Positions 15,390-24,604 of a stretch of DNA of 64,000 nucleotides are shown piece by piece (the stretch's first letter is position 1; every line of letters starts with the position of its first letter). The stretch is from Lachnospiraceae bacterium (GTDB lineage Bacteria; Bacillota; Clostridia; Lachnospirales; Lachnospiraceae), in assembly GCA_902363675.1 (NCBI GenBank), contig CABJAV010000007.1:1-64000 (forward strand), written 5' to 3'. Position numbers and translations under genes: made by a program. The notes under the pieces were generated by a model that was not told where the DNA came from, did no database searches, and was given only the letters and a program-made list of their open reading frames with translations.

Positions 15390-15805
15390 AAGTATAAATT
15401 TTTGAAAGACTTGACTATTGTTTCTAATGGTAAAACTTATAAAAAAATCAATAAGTCAGCAAGAATTAAAAAATTAGAAAAGAAACTGCGCAGAGAACAA
15501 AGATGTCTCTCACGCAAGTATGAAAATTTAAAGAAAGGAGAGTCCACTCAAAAGCCGTTGCATCGCAAAAGTTCTATGAATTTAGAACTAAGTTTAAAGC
15601 GAAGTGTGATGAAAATGGTATTGAATTAAGAGTCGTAGACAGATGGTATCCATCATCCAAAATATGTCATTGCTGTGGTGCTATCAAGAAAGATTTGAAG
15701 CTTTCAGATAGAATATACCGTTGTGATTGTGGCTATGTCGAGGATAGGGATTTTAATGCTGCTCTTAATCTAAGAAATGCTTTGACTTACGAAGTTGCAC
15801 AATGA
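15390..15805 (+). pseudogene. Relic of IS200/IS605-family TnpB
   Basis: The first part reads FLKDLTIVSNGKTYKKINK and the helical LEKKLRREQRCLSRKYENLK segment typical of TnpB. After about 15540 the frame changes and the protein resumes at SKAVASQKFYEFRTKF. It then continues through the zinc finger (CHCCG ... CDCG) and the RuvC-III motif DRDFNAALNLR, ending at TGA 15803. The deletion removed about 70 codons including the RuvC-I Asp region, and the N-terminus is gone too. It cannot be an active nuclease. No tnpA or right-end hairpin is seen. Confidence 0.8.
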
Positions 15806-16161
15806 AAGCAAACGTAACGATTGCGACACCGTGCCATCCGTTTCTCTCCGATGAGCGTCTGCCGCAGCAGTATCCGGACGGTTTCCATGACCTTGAGTAT
15901 GCAAAACCGATCCACATCGGAAGCGGAAGCTGGATCTGTTCGAGTGCAACAATCTGTGGCGGAGTGACCATCGGGAAAAACTGTATCGTTGCGGCAGGGG
16001 CGGTTGTAAACCGTGATGTGCCGGATGACTGCATCGTGGCAGGCGTTCCGGCAAAGGTACTGCGAAAGCTGGATGAGCAGGACCGGATACATGTGTGGGA
16101 TACTTACATGAAAAACGAAGTGCCGTTGTCGGAGCGGGAAAGAGGGAGAAGTAGATCATGA
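15802..16161 (+). pseudogene. Sugar O-acetyltransferase (Maa/LacA type), 5'-truncated
   Basis: A 119-residue frame with the C-terminal half of a hexapeptide-repeat acetyltransferase. It has VTIATPCHPF, IHIGSGSWICSSATI, GVTIGKNCIVAAGAVV and the closing VAGVPAKVLRKL. Full Maa proteins have about 185-200 residues, so the N-terminal cap and first coils are missing. It joins the TnpB relic at its stop codon (ATG at 15802 overlaps TGA at 15803), so this ATG is created by the junction. The left-handed helix lacks several turns and activity is unlikely. Confidence 0.75.
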
Positions 16162-16203
16162 ATTCGTGGATTAAACTTGTCAGAGCAAAGTTTTGTGAAG
16201 TAA

Positions 16204-16232
16204 TTGCAAGTATGTGGAAGGAATGTTACACT
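16204..16232 (+). promoter_or_regulatory. Sigma-A promoter
   Basis: TTGCAA at 16204-16209 and TACACT at 16227-16232 with a 17-base spacer, 24 bp before the ATG of the small protein. Confidence 0.65.
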
Positions 16233-16255
16233 GATATCTATGAGGTGATGAAGGT

Positions 16256-16567
16256 ATGGATGCAGTAACAATAATGACAGCTGTCAATAATTTAAATATG
16301 GTAAATACCCTCAATATGCTGGCAGTTCAGGATGAGAATTCGTTTATTGTAACAGAGAATGGAAAGGAATGTGAAATTATGAGTGGTTCAATGTTAGATG
16401 CTTATATAGGAAAAGACTGTGTGGTAAGTTTATTTAATGATGTGGGTGGCATCAAGGGAAAACTGATGGATGTGGATGCACAGTGGGTGAAGATCGAGAC
16501 ACCGAAAAAGGGGACACAGATCATCAACCGTAACATTATCCGCAGTATTAATTTTGATAATAAGTAG
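16256..16567 (+). CDS. Small SH3/Sm-like barrel protein, unknown
   Basis: A 103-residue protein. Residues 1-35 are hydrophilic with Asn/Met-rich helix character. Residues 45-100 show the alternating strands of a small beta barrel (DAYIGKDCVVSLF, KGKLMDVDAQWVKIETPKKG, IINRNIIRSI), resembling DUF6897/LSm-like proteins. Function unknown; RNA binding is a possibility by fold only. It has its own promoter and terminator. Confidence 0.65.
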   Translation: MDAVTIMTAVNNLNMVNTLNMLAVQDENSFIVTENGKECEIMSGSMLDAYIGKDCVVSLFNDVGGIKGKLMDVDAQWVKIETPKKGTQIINRNIIRSINFDNK

Positions 16568-16578
16568 TATCGCTTCAG

Positions 16579-16612
16579 AAGCCATTTTCGCAGGAGAGAA
16601 TGGCTTTTTTTT
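16579..16612 (+). terminator. Rho-independent terminator
   Basis: AAGCCATT pairs with AATGGCTT around a 12-base loop, followed by eight T. Confidence 0.85.
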
Positions 16613-16634
16613 CTGAAAATGAAAGGGTGAAATC

Positions 16635-17528
16635 ATGAGAAAAGCATACTATCACCTTCCGGGCCTGTTTGAATTTTATGAACTGTATCGTGTATTTCTT
16701 CCAATTTACCGGGAGCACAGGGAATACTTTTATGACTGGTGTGAAATTGGTTCCATTTACGGAGCTCCGGCAGATTGTATCTGGGGCGGAGGCCGTGCCG
16801 GATTCGGGGAGGATGATCCAGAGGAAGTTCTGGCGCTGATGCAGGAATATGGAATATCCGCGCGGCTGACATTCAGTAACTCTCTTTTAAAAGAGGAGCA
16901 TCTTTCTGACCGGAAATGCAATGCGCTCTGCGCGTTATTTGAAAAAAGTAAAGGAACGCAAAACGGCGTCATTGTCCATTCGGACCTGCTGCTGGAATAT
17001 TTGAAAAAGACCTGTCCACATCTTTATTTTGTTTCTTCCACCACAAAAGTTCTGACAGATTTTGAAAAGCTAATGCATGAAATCCGACGGGAGGATTTCC
17101 GTTATGTCGTGCCTGATTTTCGCTTAAATAAAGCCTTTGATCGATGGGAGACATTGTCTCAGACAGAGAAAGATAAGGTGGAGTTTTTGTGTAACGAATG
17201 TTGCTGGTTTGGGTGTACGGACCGGAAAGCCTGCTATGAAACCGTCAGTCGTAAAAACCTTGGAGAAAACAAGGAACATCATTGCGCTGCTCCAGATTCT
17301 GATCAGGGCTATCGTTTTTCAAAAGCAATGAAAAATCCGGGATTTATCGGTATTGATGCAATCCAAAATGTATATCTGCCAATGGGCTTTTCCAATTTCA
17401 AAATCGAAGGGCGTGGGCTTGGCAGTGCGTTGATTCTGGAATTTCTGCTTTATTACATGACAAAACCACAGTACCAACTGTATGTCCGGGAAGAAATTTA
17501 TCTGGATAATATGCTGGATCTGTTTTAA
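16635..17528 (+). CDS. Uncharacterised protein with a cysteine cluster
   Basis: A 297-residue soluble protein. The first 140 residues alternate strands and helices like a TIM-barrel enzyme (IYGAPADCIWGGG, ARLTFSNSL, NGVIVHSDLLLEYL). Residues about 185-215 hold NECCWFGCTDRKACYE and then HHC, a set of five to six cysteines that could bind an iron-sulfur cluster as in U32-type peptidase proteins. A conserved-looking FSNFKIEGRG follows; in U32 proteins a similar KIEGR element lies after the cysteines. U32-like is my best guess, but I cannot assign it firmly. The ATG follows GAAAGGG. Confidence 0.6.
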   Translation: MRKAYYHLPGLFEFYELYRVFLPIYREHREYFYDWCEIGSIYGAPADCIWGGGRAGFGEDDPEEVLALMQEYGISARLTFSNSLLKEEHLSDRKCNALCALFEKSKGTQNGVIVHSDLLLEYLKKTCPHLYFVSSTTKVLTDFEKLMHEIRREDFRYVVPDFRLNKAFDRWETLSQTEKDKVEFLCNECCWFGCTDRKACYETVSRKNLGENKEHHCAAPDSDQGYRFSKAMKNPGFIGIDAIQNVYLPMGFSNFKIEGRGLGSALILEFLLYYMTKPQYQLYVREEIYLDNMLDLF

Positions 17529-17622
17529 GGAACCGTTAAGGTTTTTTAAGAAAAGAAAAATTTTTTTCGCGTGCAGAGTGTGATATTGTGAAAACAGTAA
17601 AGAAGATAGAAAGGGAAAAACA

Positions 17623-18339
17623 ATGTTAGAAGTATCACATGTAACAAAACGTTACCGTAAAGTCTGTGCAAATGATGACATCAATCTGACTATCCCGGAC
17701 GGGGAGATCGGTGTACTGCTTGGACCAAACGGTGCGGGAAAAAGCACAATCATCAAATGTATTATGGGATTTCTCAAATACGAGGGACAGATTCGCGTAA
17801 ACGGTTTGAACAACAAATCCGTTGAGGCAAAGAAAATTATGGGATATGTGCCGGAGATTCCGTCGCTTTATCCGAATCTGACTGTGGATGAGCACCTCGA
17901 ATTTATTGCGCGTGCCTATAAATTAAAGGATTATAAGGAAGAGAAAGAAGCGCTTCTGCAGCGGTTTGATCTGGCAGATAAAAAGAAAAAGTTCGGTGAT
18001 GAGCTGTCGAAAGGAATGCAACAGAAGCTGTCAATCTGTTGTGGACTGCTTCCGCGTCCAAAGCTGATATTGTTTGATGAGCCGATGATTGGTCTTGATC
18101 CGCATGCAATCAAAGAATTAAAGCTGCTGTTCCAGGAGTTGCGTGAACACGGCTGTATGGTGCTGGTCAGTACGCATATGATCGACAGTATCGAAGAACT
18201 CTGGGATACCACTTATATTATGAAACAGGGAAAGATTGCCTCGATTGTCGAGCGTCAGAATTTACAGGGCAGCGATAAGAGTCTGGAAGATATTTTCTTT
18301 GAGATCACAGAAGGTGCGGATGCGGAGAGTGAGGTGTAA
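17623..18339 (+). CDS. ABC transporter ATP-binding protein
   Basis: A 238-residue cytoplasmic ATPase. Walker A GPNGAGKST (about 34-42), signature LSKGMQQKLS (about 128-137), Walker B KLILFDEP and H-loop VSTHM are all intact. It is of the BcrA/CcmA-like export type. The permease gene starts four bases after its stop, so the two form one transporter; substrate unknown. Confidence 0.9.
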   Translation: MLEVSHVTKRYRKVCANDDINLTIPDGEIGVLLGPNGAGKSTIIKCIMGFLKYEGQIRVNGLNNKSVEAKKIMGYVPEIPSLYPNLTVDEHLEFIARAYKLKDYKEEKEALLQRFDLADKKKKFGDELSKGMQQKLSICCGLLPRPKLILFDEPMIGLDPHAIKELKLLFQELREHGCMVLVSTHMIDSIEELWDTTYIMKQGKIASIVERQNLQGSDKSLEDIFFEITEGADAESEV

Positions 18340-18342
18340 GGT

Positions 18343-19998
18343 ATGAAATTATGGGGTTATTATGCACTGCATACCTTTGTAAACACCATAAAAAAGATGT
18401 TTCGCAGTACCTTTTTGGTGATTTTTCTGGCAATTATCGGATTTGGTGTGATCTTTGGTCTGGTCGGTGGAATCGCAGGTTCCGTGATGGATCATCAGCA
18501 GGCGGCAGAACAAGCCTCGGAGATGCAGGAATCGGAAGATGTGGAGGAAGAAGATACGGAAGAGACCGATCAACCGATGAGCCCGCAGGATATTGCCCTT
18601 GTAAAGACACATGTTGAAAGTGTAGTGATATTGCTGTTTCTTGTTATCCTGTTGTGGGGAATGTACACAGGATCCAAAAACGGAACCGAAATTTTTCAGA
18701 TGGCAGATGTGAACCTTTTGTTTACTGCGCCACTCAAACCGCAGTCGGTGCTCATGTTTCGTTTGAGCTTTCAGATGATTGCGACAGTATTTGCTTCTGT
18801 GTATCTGGTTTTCCAAATCCCGAATCTAGTGCTTAATATGGGACTTGGTGTTCCTGCAATTGTTGCCATCTTTGTGGGATGGATCCTGCTTCTTGTGTTC
18901 CAGAGACTGATGGTTGTGCTTACTTACACGGTCTGCTCCACGCATGAGAAACTGAAAAAGTATGTGATTCCATTTATTTTGGTGGTTGTTCTTGCGGTAG
19001 CTGGTGTGCTTGCAGCAGTATATTTTTCAACAGGAGATATTCTTGAGACGGAAAATATGACGTTATCTGCGCACTGGAGCCGTATGATTCCGGTGCTGGG
19101 CTGGTACAAAGGCATGATTATGTGTGCGGTCAACGGAGAAGTGGTGCCGTTTCTAATCTATCTGGTACTGATGTTGGCGAGCGTGGTTGTATTTATCGTT
19201 GCAATCTGGCAGATTCCGGCAGACTTTTATGAGGATGCACTTTCGGAGGCAAGTAAGCGTGCGCAGATGCTGGATGCGGCAAAAGAAGGACGTGTCGTAA
19301 ATACAAAGAAACGTTCCGGACGTATCCAGAGAGAAGGTGTGTTCGGAGGTTCCGGGGCTTCGGTCTTTTTTACCAAGGAAGTATACAGCAGACGCAGGAT
19401 GGCGAAATTTGGTCTGGTGACCAATACGATGCTGTTCTATTTTGCAGTTATTGTCTGTGTGGCTGCATTTACGATAAAAGTGGTAGAGAGTCATAGCTTT
19501 TTTTCTGTCGGATGTGTATTGCTTCTGGTGATGTTTTTCCGCAATATGGGGAATCCAATCGCACAGGAAACGGCGCGCAACTGGCTGTTTTTAGTGCCGG
19601 AGAATCCGTATAAAAAAGTATGGTTCAGCGTTCTTGCCGGAGTATATGGGACGGCTGTCGATCTGATTCCGGGAATGATTACAGCGACAGTGATTATGGG
19701 GGAACAGCCTGGCATCATGATCTTGTGGTACCTGACATTTCTTATTGTAGATTTCCTGTATTCACAGGTGGGACTTTTGATGGAAGCACTGATTCCAGTC
19801 ACTTCGATGGATGTGGTAAAAAGCATGATTCAGATGATCCTGCGGTGTCTGATTCTGGTGGTCCTTTCGGTTCTTGTGATGATTGGTTATTTTGCATGGG
19901 GAATTGCAGGCGCTTTGATTTTGACCTGCATTGCATCCGCAGGAATCGGAGGAGTAATCTTCTGGGTTTATCCGTGGATGCTCCACCGTGGAAAATAG
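18343..19998 (+). CDS. ABC exporter membrane protein
   Basis: A 551-residue integral membrane protein with about ten to twelve hydrophobic helices in two groups. A strongly acidic loop at about residues 50-80 (EESEDVEEEDTEETDQ-like) follows the first helix. A cytoplasmic stretch at about 290-345 contains KRAQMLDAAKEGR. It resembles the large single-chain permeases called putative ABC exporter domain proteins. It must work with the ATPase encoded immediately upstream. Confidence 0.82.
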   Translation: MKLWGYYALHTFVNTIKKMFRSTFLVIFLAIIGFGVIFGLVGGIAGSVMDHQQAAEQASEMQESEDVEEEDTEETDQPMSPQDIALVKTHVESVVILLFLVILLWGMYTGSKNGTEIFQMADVNLLFTAPLKPQSVLMFRLSFQMIATVFASVYLVFQIPNLVLNMGLGVPAIVAIFVGWILLLVFQRLMVVLTYTVCSTHEKLKKYVIPFILVVVLAVAGVLAAVYFSTGDILETENMTLSAHWSRMIPVLGWYKGMIMCAVNGEVVPFLIYLVLMLASVVVFIVAIWQIPADFYEDALSEASKRAQMLDAAKEGRVVNTKKRSGRIQREGVFGGSGASVFFTKEVYSRRRMAKFGLVTNTMLFYFAVIVCVAAFTIKVVESHSFFSVGCVLLLVMFFRNMGNPIAQETARNWLFLVPENPYKKVWFSVLAGVYGTAVDLIPGMITATVIMGEQPGIMILWYLTFLIVDFLYSQVGLLMEALIPVTSMDVVKSMIQMILRCLILVVLSVLVMIGYFAWGIAGALILTCIASAGIGGVIFWVYPWMLHRGK

Positions 19999-20059
19999 GT
20001 TCTAATTTTTTCCGGGAAAGCGTAAGCAAAAGCACGATTGTCGCCATGGTTGGCAACAC

Positions 20060-20103
20060 TTGACTTTTCTATTTTTTTGTGCATAATTAGTTCAAAAATG
20101 AAC
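20060..20103 (+). promoter_or_regulatory. Promoter and probable MarR operator
   Basis: TTGACT at 20060-20065 and CATAAT at 20082-20087 (16-base spacer) are followed by GTTCA-AAAA-TGAAC at 20090-20103, a perfect inverted repeat at the expected transcription start. Position and symmetry suit a MarR autorepressor; binding is inferred. Confidence 0.6.
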
Positions 20104-20149
20104 AATTCAAAAAAGAAGAATTGCGCAATGCATAAAAGGAGCTGAATCT

Positions 20150-20446
20150 ATGAGGATGGGATTTGAATTTGCCCAGAAAATCAAGGCGAATCTTGTATCG
20201 GTACATGTTGACCGGCTGGTAAAAGAAGGATATCTGGAGAGAAGGGCGGTAGAAGGTGACCGGAGAAAAACAGAGCTGATCTGTACACAAAAAGCGCAGC
20301 CGGTCATCGAAAAAGGAGGACAGTTGCAGGAAGCATTTAAGGAGCAACTGTTTTCTGGTATGGATGAAAAGATGCAGCGACAGATGGAAGAAATGGTCAG
20401 ACGAATGGAACAGAATCTGGATGGAATATTGAAAGGGGACAACTAG
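20150..20446 (+). CDS. MarR-family regulator, N-terminally shortened
   Basis: A 98-residue frame with AAAAGGAG eight bases before the ATG. The sequence enters the MarR fold at the recognition helix (KIKANLVSVHVDRLVKEGYLERR), continues through the wing (EGDRRKTELICT) and ends with the C-terminal dimer helix. From recall of the family, about 45 N-terminal residues, including helix 1 of the dimer interface and helix 2, are missing. Promoter, operator and ribosome site are intact, so an in-frame deletion near codon 2-3 is likely. DNA binding is doubtful. The downstream TauE gene starts four bases after the stop. Confidence 0.65.
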   Translation: MRMGFEFAQKIKANLVSVHVDRLVKEGYLERRAVEGDRRKTELICTQKAQPVIEKGGQLQEAFKEQLFSGMDEKMQRQMEEMVRRMEQNLDGILKGDN

Positions 20447-20450
20447 GACA

Positions 20451-21227
20451 ATGAAATTATTACTTACAATTATTGTGACATTTTTTGCAGGAATGGGAGC
20501 CGGATTTGGAACAGGCTTTGCAGGCATGAGTGCAGCGGCCGTGATCAGTCCGATGCTCATTACATTCCTTGGAATGGAGCCATATATGGCGGTTGGAATT
20601 GCACTGTCTTCCGATGTGCTTGCCAGTGCTGTGTCCGCATATACCTATGGAAAAAATAAGAATCTGGATGTGAGAAACGGTCTGATCATGATGGTGAGTG
20701 TCCTTGTGTTTACCGTAGTTGGAAGCTATGTCTCAAGCCTTGTGCCATCTACCACGATGGGAAACTTTTCCGTCTTTATGACATTTCTGCTCGGTATCAA
20801 ATTTATTGTCCGTCCGGTCATGACCACGAAGGAAGCTATGCAGGGCGTATCTGCCCAAAAGCGTGCCATACAGTCGGTGGTAAGCGGTGTCTGTATTGGA
20901 TTTATCTGCGGATTCGTCGGCGCAGGTGGTGGTATGATGATGCTTCTTATCCTGACATCGGTACTTGGTTATGAGTTGAAGACAGCAGTCGGAACAAGCG
21001 TCTTTATTATGGCGTTTACAGCATTTACCGGTGCTGCATCACATTTTGCTATCGGTGGAAAACCGGACTGGCTGGTACTGGTACTGTGTGTGATTTTTAC
21101 ACTTCTCTGGGCGCGGATTGCGGCAGTATTTGCAAATAAAGCAACACCAAAGACACTGAACCGCGCAACGGGTGTAATCCTTGTTATTCTTGGCATTGTT
21201 GTGTTTTTATTTTCGCTTTTGGGCTAG
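20451..21227 (+). CDS. TauE/SafE-family sulfite or organic-anion exporter
   Basis: A 258-residue permease with about eight membrane segments. Both halves carry the TauE pattern GxGxGFG(A/T)GFAGMSAA and later GFVGAGGGMM. The family exports sulfite, sulfoacetate and similar anions; the substrate is not known here. It is cotranscribed with the shortened MarR gene, which in intact form would be expected to control it. Confidence 0.85.
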   Translation: MKLLLTIIVTFFAGMGAGFGTGFAGMSAAAVISPMLITFLGMEPYMAVGIALSSDVLASAVSAYTYGKNKNLDVRNGLIMMVSVLVFTVVGSYVSSLVPSTTMGNFSVFMTFLLGIKFIVRPVMTTKEAMQGVSAQKRAIQSVVSGVCIGFICGFVGAGGGMMMLLILTSVLGYELKTAVGTSVFIMAFTAFTGAASHFAIGGKPDWLVLVLCVIFTLLWARIAAVFANKATPKTLNRATGVILVILGIVVFLFSLLG

Positions 21228-21331
21228 GAAGTGTGGGGAAAAGTCCCTTTTGATTCAACGGCTGATGTGGTACACTATCATTATAGATGCAAATTTTGCA
21301 TGGCTGATGTTCAAATAATAGAGGTACCTAT

Positions 21332-22745
21332 ATGAAAAAGCGCAAATTTATCCTGCTGGGTGTGGTAGTCGTATTGATTGCCCCTTTTGCTGGAAGCAGG
21401 AATTTTGAATAATGTGAACAACAGAAATACGTATCAGACATCGCAGGTTCTTTTGGATTGGGTGATCAATGTATTGGACAGAAATACACAGAGCGAGGAG
21501 GAATTGATCAATTCGCTCAAGGACGATTATATTGTCCGTGCAAAGGCGGTAGCATATATCATTGATGCCAAACCGGAAGCAGAAAGAAAGATTGCGAACC
21601 TTATGTCTGTGGATGAAGTGCATTTGTTTGATAAAGATGGAACTATTTACAGCGGCTCCGTGCCAAAATATTATGGATATAATTTTGATTCTGGGGAGCA
21701 GATAGAATATTTTAAGCCGATGCTCACAGACAAGACACTTACCATGTGTCAGGATGTGACACCGAATACTTCGGAAGGCAAGGAAATGATGTATGCAATT
21801 ACCTGGAATGAAGCAGGAACCCGGATGGTACAGGTGGGAATCAAGCCGGTGCGGCTTTTGGAAGAGGTCAAGCAGAACGAGGTATCCTCGGTAGTGGAAA
21901 ATATGCCGGTTTATGAGGGAATGAGTATTCTTGTGGCGGATACAAAAACCGGAGAAATCTATGGCGCTACAGATACGGATAAAATAGGAAAAACTCTGGA
22001 GGATATTGGTGTTGATACCAGGAATTTCAACCTTGCTGAAACAGCATCGGTGAAAGTTTCTGTGGATGGGAAAAAGCAAAAATGCATACTGCGGCAGGAT
22101 GATAAGTATGTGGTAGGTGTTCTGATTGCATCTACATTCAATTTCAAAAATACAATCATTGCGATGCTTATCGTTGGTGTGTATCTGAGCCTTGCAACTG
22201 CATGCATGATCTATATGCTGTGGCGCATTTTTAAAACAGATAAAGAAAAAGAACTGCTGATGTACCGGTCGCATACGGATGAACTGACCGGATGTTTTAA
22301 CCGGCATGCATACGAAGAAGATATTGTGCAGTTGCGTATGGATGAAGCGTTTGTTTACATTTCGCTGGATATGAATGGTCTGAAAACTGTGAATGATTCG
22401 TTAGGACATGCCGCAGGTGATGAATTGATCCGGGGAGTGGCGTCCTGTATGAAACAATGTTTTGCTGAGGTTGGCAAAGTATATCGCATTGGAGGCGATG
22501 AATTTGTAATCATTGTTCTCGATCAGATACAGAACATAGAAAATATCAGAGAGACGTTCGATAAAACTGTGCGGCGGTGGCAGGGAAAGATGGTCAAAGA
22601 AATGTCGGTTTCCTGTGGTTATGTCTCCAGTGATGAAAAAGAATGGGATACGATTTATGATATCGCAAAGGCAGCAGATGCACGGATGTATGAGAACAAA
22701 GCTGCATATTATCAGAAAAGTGGAAGAGACAGAAGAAAACGATAG
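21332..22745 (+). pseudogene. Membrane sensor diguanylate cyclase with one frameshift
   Basis: ATG 21332 opens a signal anchor (KKRKFILLGVVVVLIA) that leaves frame at a CCCC run at 21381-21384. The main frame continues with LLLEAGILNNVNN, so removing one C restores a protein of about 470 residues. The order is an N-terminal membrane helix, an extracytoplasmic sensor of about 230 residues, a second helix (MLIVGVYLSLATACMIYML) and a GGDEF domain with an intact RIGGDEF. As written, the product would stop after about 25 residues. If the extra C is an error or a phase-variable tract, the enzyme would make c-di-GMP. Confidence 0.75.
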
Positions 22746-22752
22746 CATAAAG

Positions 22753-22797
22753 AAGGCTTCGGAAGTGAAATGGAGAGTCACTTTCGAAGCCTTTTTT
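22753..22797. terminator. Bidirectional terminator
   Basis: AAGGCTTCGGAAGTGA pairs with TCACTTTCGAAGCCTT around a 9-base loop, with T run on the right and A-rich left side, between the convergent GGDEF and SulP genes. Confidence 0.85.
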
Positions 22798-22799
22798 AC

Positions 22800-24446
22800 T
22801 TATTTCACAAGATTTTCTGCGTAATCCAGTGCGTCTACAATATTGTCGTGGAAATTTTCTTTTCCGACAAGTTCGATGAATCCATCTTTTTCCATAACAT
22901 GCATTGGCTGTTCGTTGATATGCGAGAATACCAACGTGATGTTCTTTTTCTTTGCGCGGCCAACCAGCTCATGGAGTGATTTCATAGCACTTGCATCAAT
23001 AGCAGGCACGCTGCGCATACGAATGACAACGACTTTGGTGTGGTGATTGCTGTTGATATTCAAAATCTGGTCTGCGGCTGCAAAAAACATTGGGCCACAG
23101 ATTTCAAATACACTGATGGAATGTGGAATATCGCGAAGTTTTTCGGCCTCTCCCGGAGTGATATCCGGAGAATCCGTGTACTTCCATGCCTTGATATCTG
23201 CGGTTTCTGCCATACGTTTCATGAAAAGTAAAGCGGCGAGAACAACACCGATTTCAATAGCAACAACCAGGTCAAAAAATACGGTTAAAAAGAAGGTTGC
23301 CACAAGTACGATAATGTCGCTTTTGGGAGCACTTTTGCACAGGCGAAGAAAGGAACTCCAGTCTGCCATATTTGCAGCGACAACCAAAAGTACGGCAGCC
23401 AGTGTTGTCATCGGAATGAGTGCTGCCAGTGGCATCAGTACCAGAAGGATGATGGTCAGTGTCACACAGTGTGCGATGCCGGCAATCGGAGTGCGGCCAC
23501 CATTGCGCACGTTTGCAGCAGTTCTTGCAATGGCACCCGTTGCAGGAATTCCACAGAACAGGCCGGAAAAAATATTTCCCAGTCCCTGTCCAATCAGTTC
23601 TGCATTGGATTTATGTGTATCGCCGATCATTCCGTCCGATACAACTGCGGAAAGAAGGGATTCGATAGCTGCCAGTACTGCAATCGTAAAGGCTGGTGAA
23701 AGCATCTGCTGCACCAGTTTCATGGAAATGGCTGGAACGTGGAAGGCAGGAAATGCGGAATTGAGCTGTCCGTAAACACTACCGATGGTATTTACCGGTA
23801 ATTTTGCAAAATACACGATAGCAGTTGTCACGATGATTGCAATCAGAGAACCCGGGATTTTATCAGTGATCTTTGGCCAGACGAACATGATGGCAACTGC
23901 CAGAAGTCCGATCAGGGTTGCCGTTACGTTGACAGTTCGAATGTTTTTCCCGTAGATGATCAGTTTATCCAGAAATTCAGAAGGAACGGATGCAATATCC
24001 ATGCCGAAGAAATCTTTCAGCTGTCCTACGAACAGAGTGACAGCAATCCCACATGTAAAACCTGTTGTAATTGTATAAGGAATGTATTTGATCAGAGAAC
24101 CAAAACGGCAGATACCCATAATCACAAGGATAATACCGGCGAGAATGGTTGCTACGATCAGTCCGTCGGTTCCATATTCCACTACAATTCCGTAGATGAT
24201 TACAACGAATGCAGCGGTTGGACCGCCAATCTGTACCCGGCTTCCTCCGAAAAATGAGATAAAGAAACCGGCGATGATTGCGGTGTATAGTCCCTGTTCC
24301 GGGCCTACGCCGGAAGCGATTGCAAGGGCAATAGAAAGAGGAAGCGCAATGATGGCTACAATGATACCGGAGATGATATCTTTCATCAATTGCGCTTTTG
24401 TGTAGCCCTTCATTACGTCAAAGAGCTTTGGTCTGAGTTCATTCAT
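22800..24446 (-). CDS. SulP-family anion transporter with STAS domain
   Basis: A 548-residue membrane transporter. Residues 15-430 hold about twelve to fourteen helices with SulP signatures (ALPLSIALAIASGVGPEQGL, FFGGSRVQIGGPTAAF, FTCGIAVTL). Residues about 440-548 form a STAS domain (HSISVFEICGPMFFAAAD, AIDASAMKSL). Members move sulfate, bicarbonate or dicarboxylates; the ion is unknown. The ATG follows AAAGGA on the minus strand. The 150 bp upstream are AT-rich and hold the promoter region plus an unrelated AraC fragment. Confidence 0.9.
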   Translation of the reverse strand: MNELRPKLFDVMKGYTKAQLMKDIISGIIVAIIALPLSIALAIASGVGPEQGLYTAIIAGFFISFFGGSRVQIGGPTAAFVVIIYGIVVEYGTDGLIVATILAGIILVIMGICRFGSLIKYIPYTITTGFTCGIAVTLFVGQLKDFFGMDIASVPSEFLDKLIIYGKNIRTVNVTATLIGLLAVAIMFVWPKITDKIPGSLIAIIVTTAIVYFAKLPVNTIGSVYGQLNSAFPAFHVPAISMKLVQQMLSPAFTIAVLAAIESLLSAVVSDGMIGDTHKSNAELIGQGLGNIFSGLFCGIPATGAIARTAANVRNGGRTPIAGIAHCVTLTIILLVLMPLAALIPMTTLAAVLLVVAANMADWSSFLRLCKSAPKSDIIVLVATFFLTVFFDLVVAIEIGVVLAALLFMKRMAETADIKAWKYTDSPDITPGEAEKLRDIPHSISVFEICGPMFFAAADQILNINSNHHTKVVVIRMRSVPAIDASAMKSLHELVGRAKKKNITLVFSHINEQPMHVMEKDGFIELVGKENFHDNIVDALDYAENLVK

Positions 24447-24604
24447 GATTTGATTAATCCTTTCGGTAAAGCTTTATAAAATATTTATAAAAAATTTATA
24501 AACACGCAGTTCAAAAGTTTAGCACGAACCGAAAGGTATTTCAAGAAAAATGTTTTTCAGAGATTTATTTCGTTCCCTCTTTTAAATATTTTCATATAAC
24601 GTGC

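Noticed and set aside
15390..15805. An active TnpB nuclease with omega-RNA
   Set aside because: The RuvC-I region and N-terminus are missing, the frame is broken, and the element's right end is gone.
21348..22307. A 319-codon minus-strand frame opposite the GGDEF gene
   Set aside because: The plus strand has a clear GGDEF domain; the minus frame has odd composition (Cys, His, Phe rich) and no family features.
23047..23775. A 242-codon plus-strand frame inside the SulP gene
   Set aside because: It mirrors the SulP frame; the transporter is strongly supported by its own motifs.
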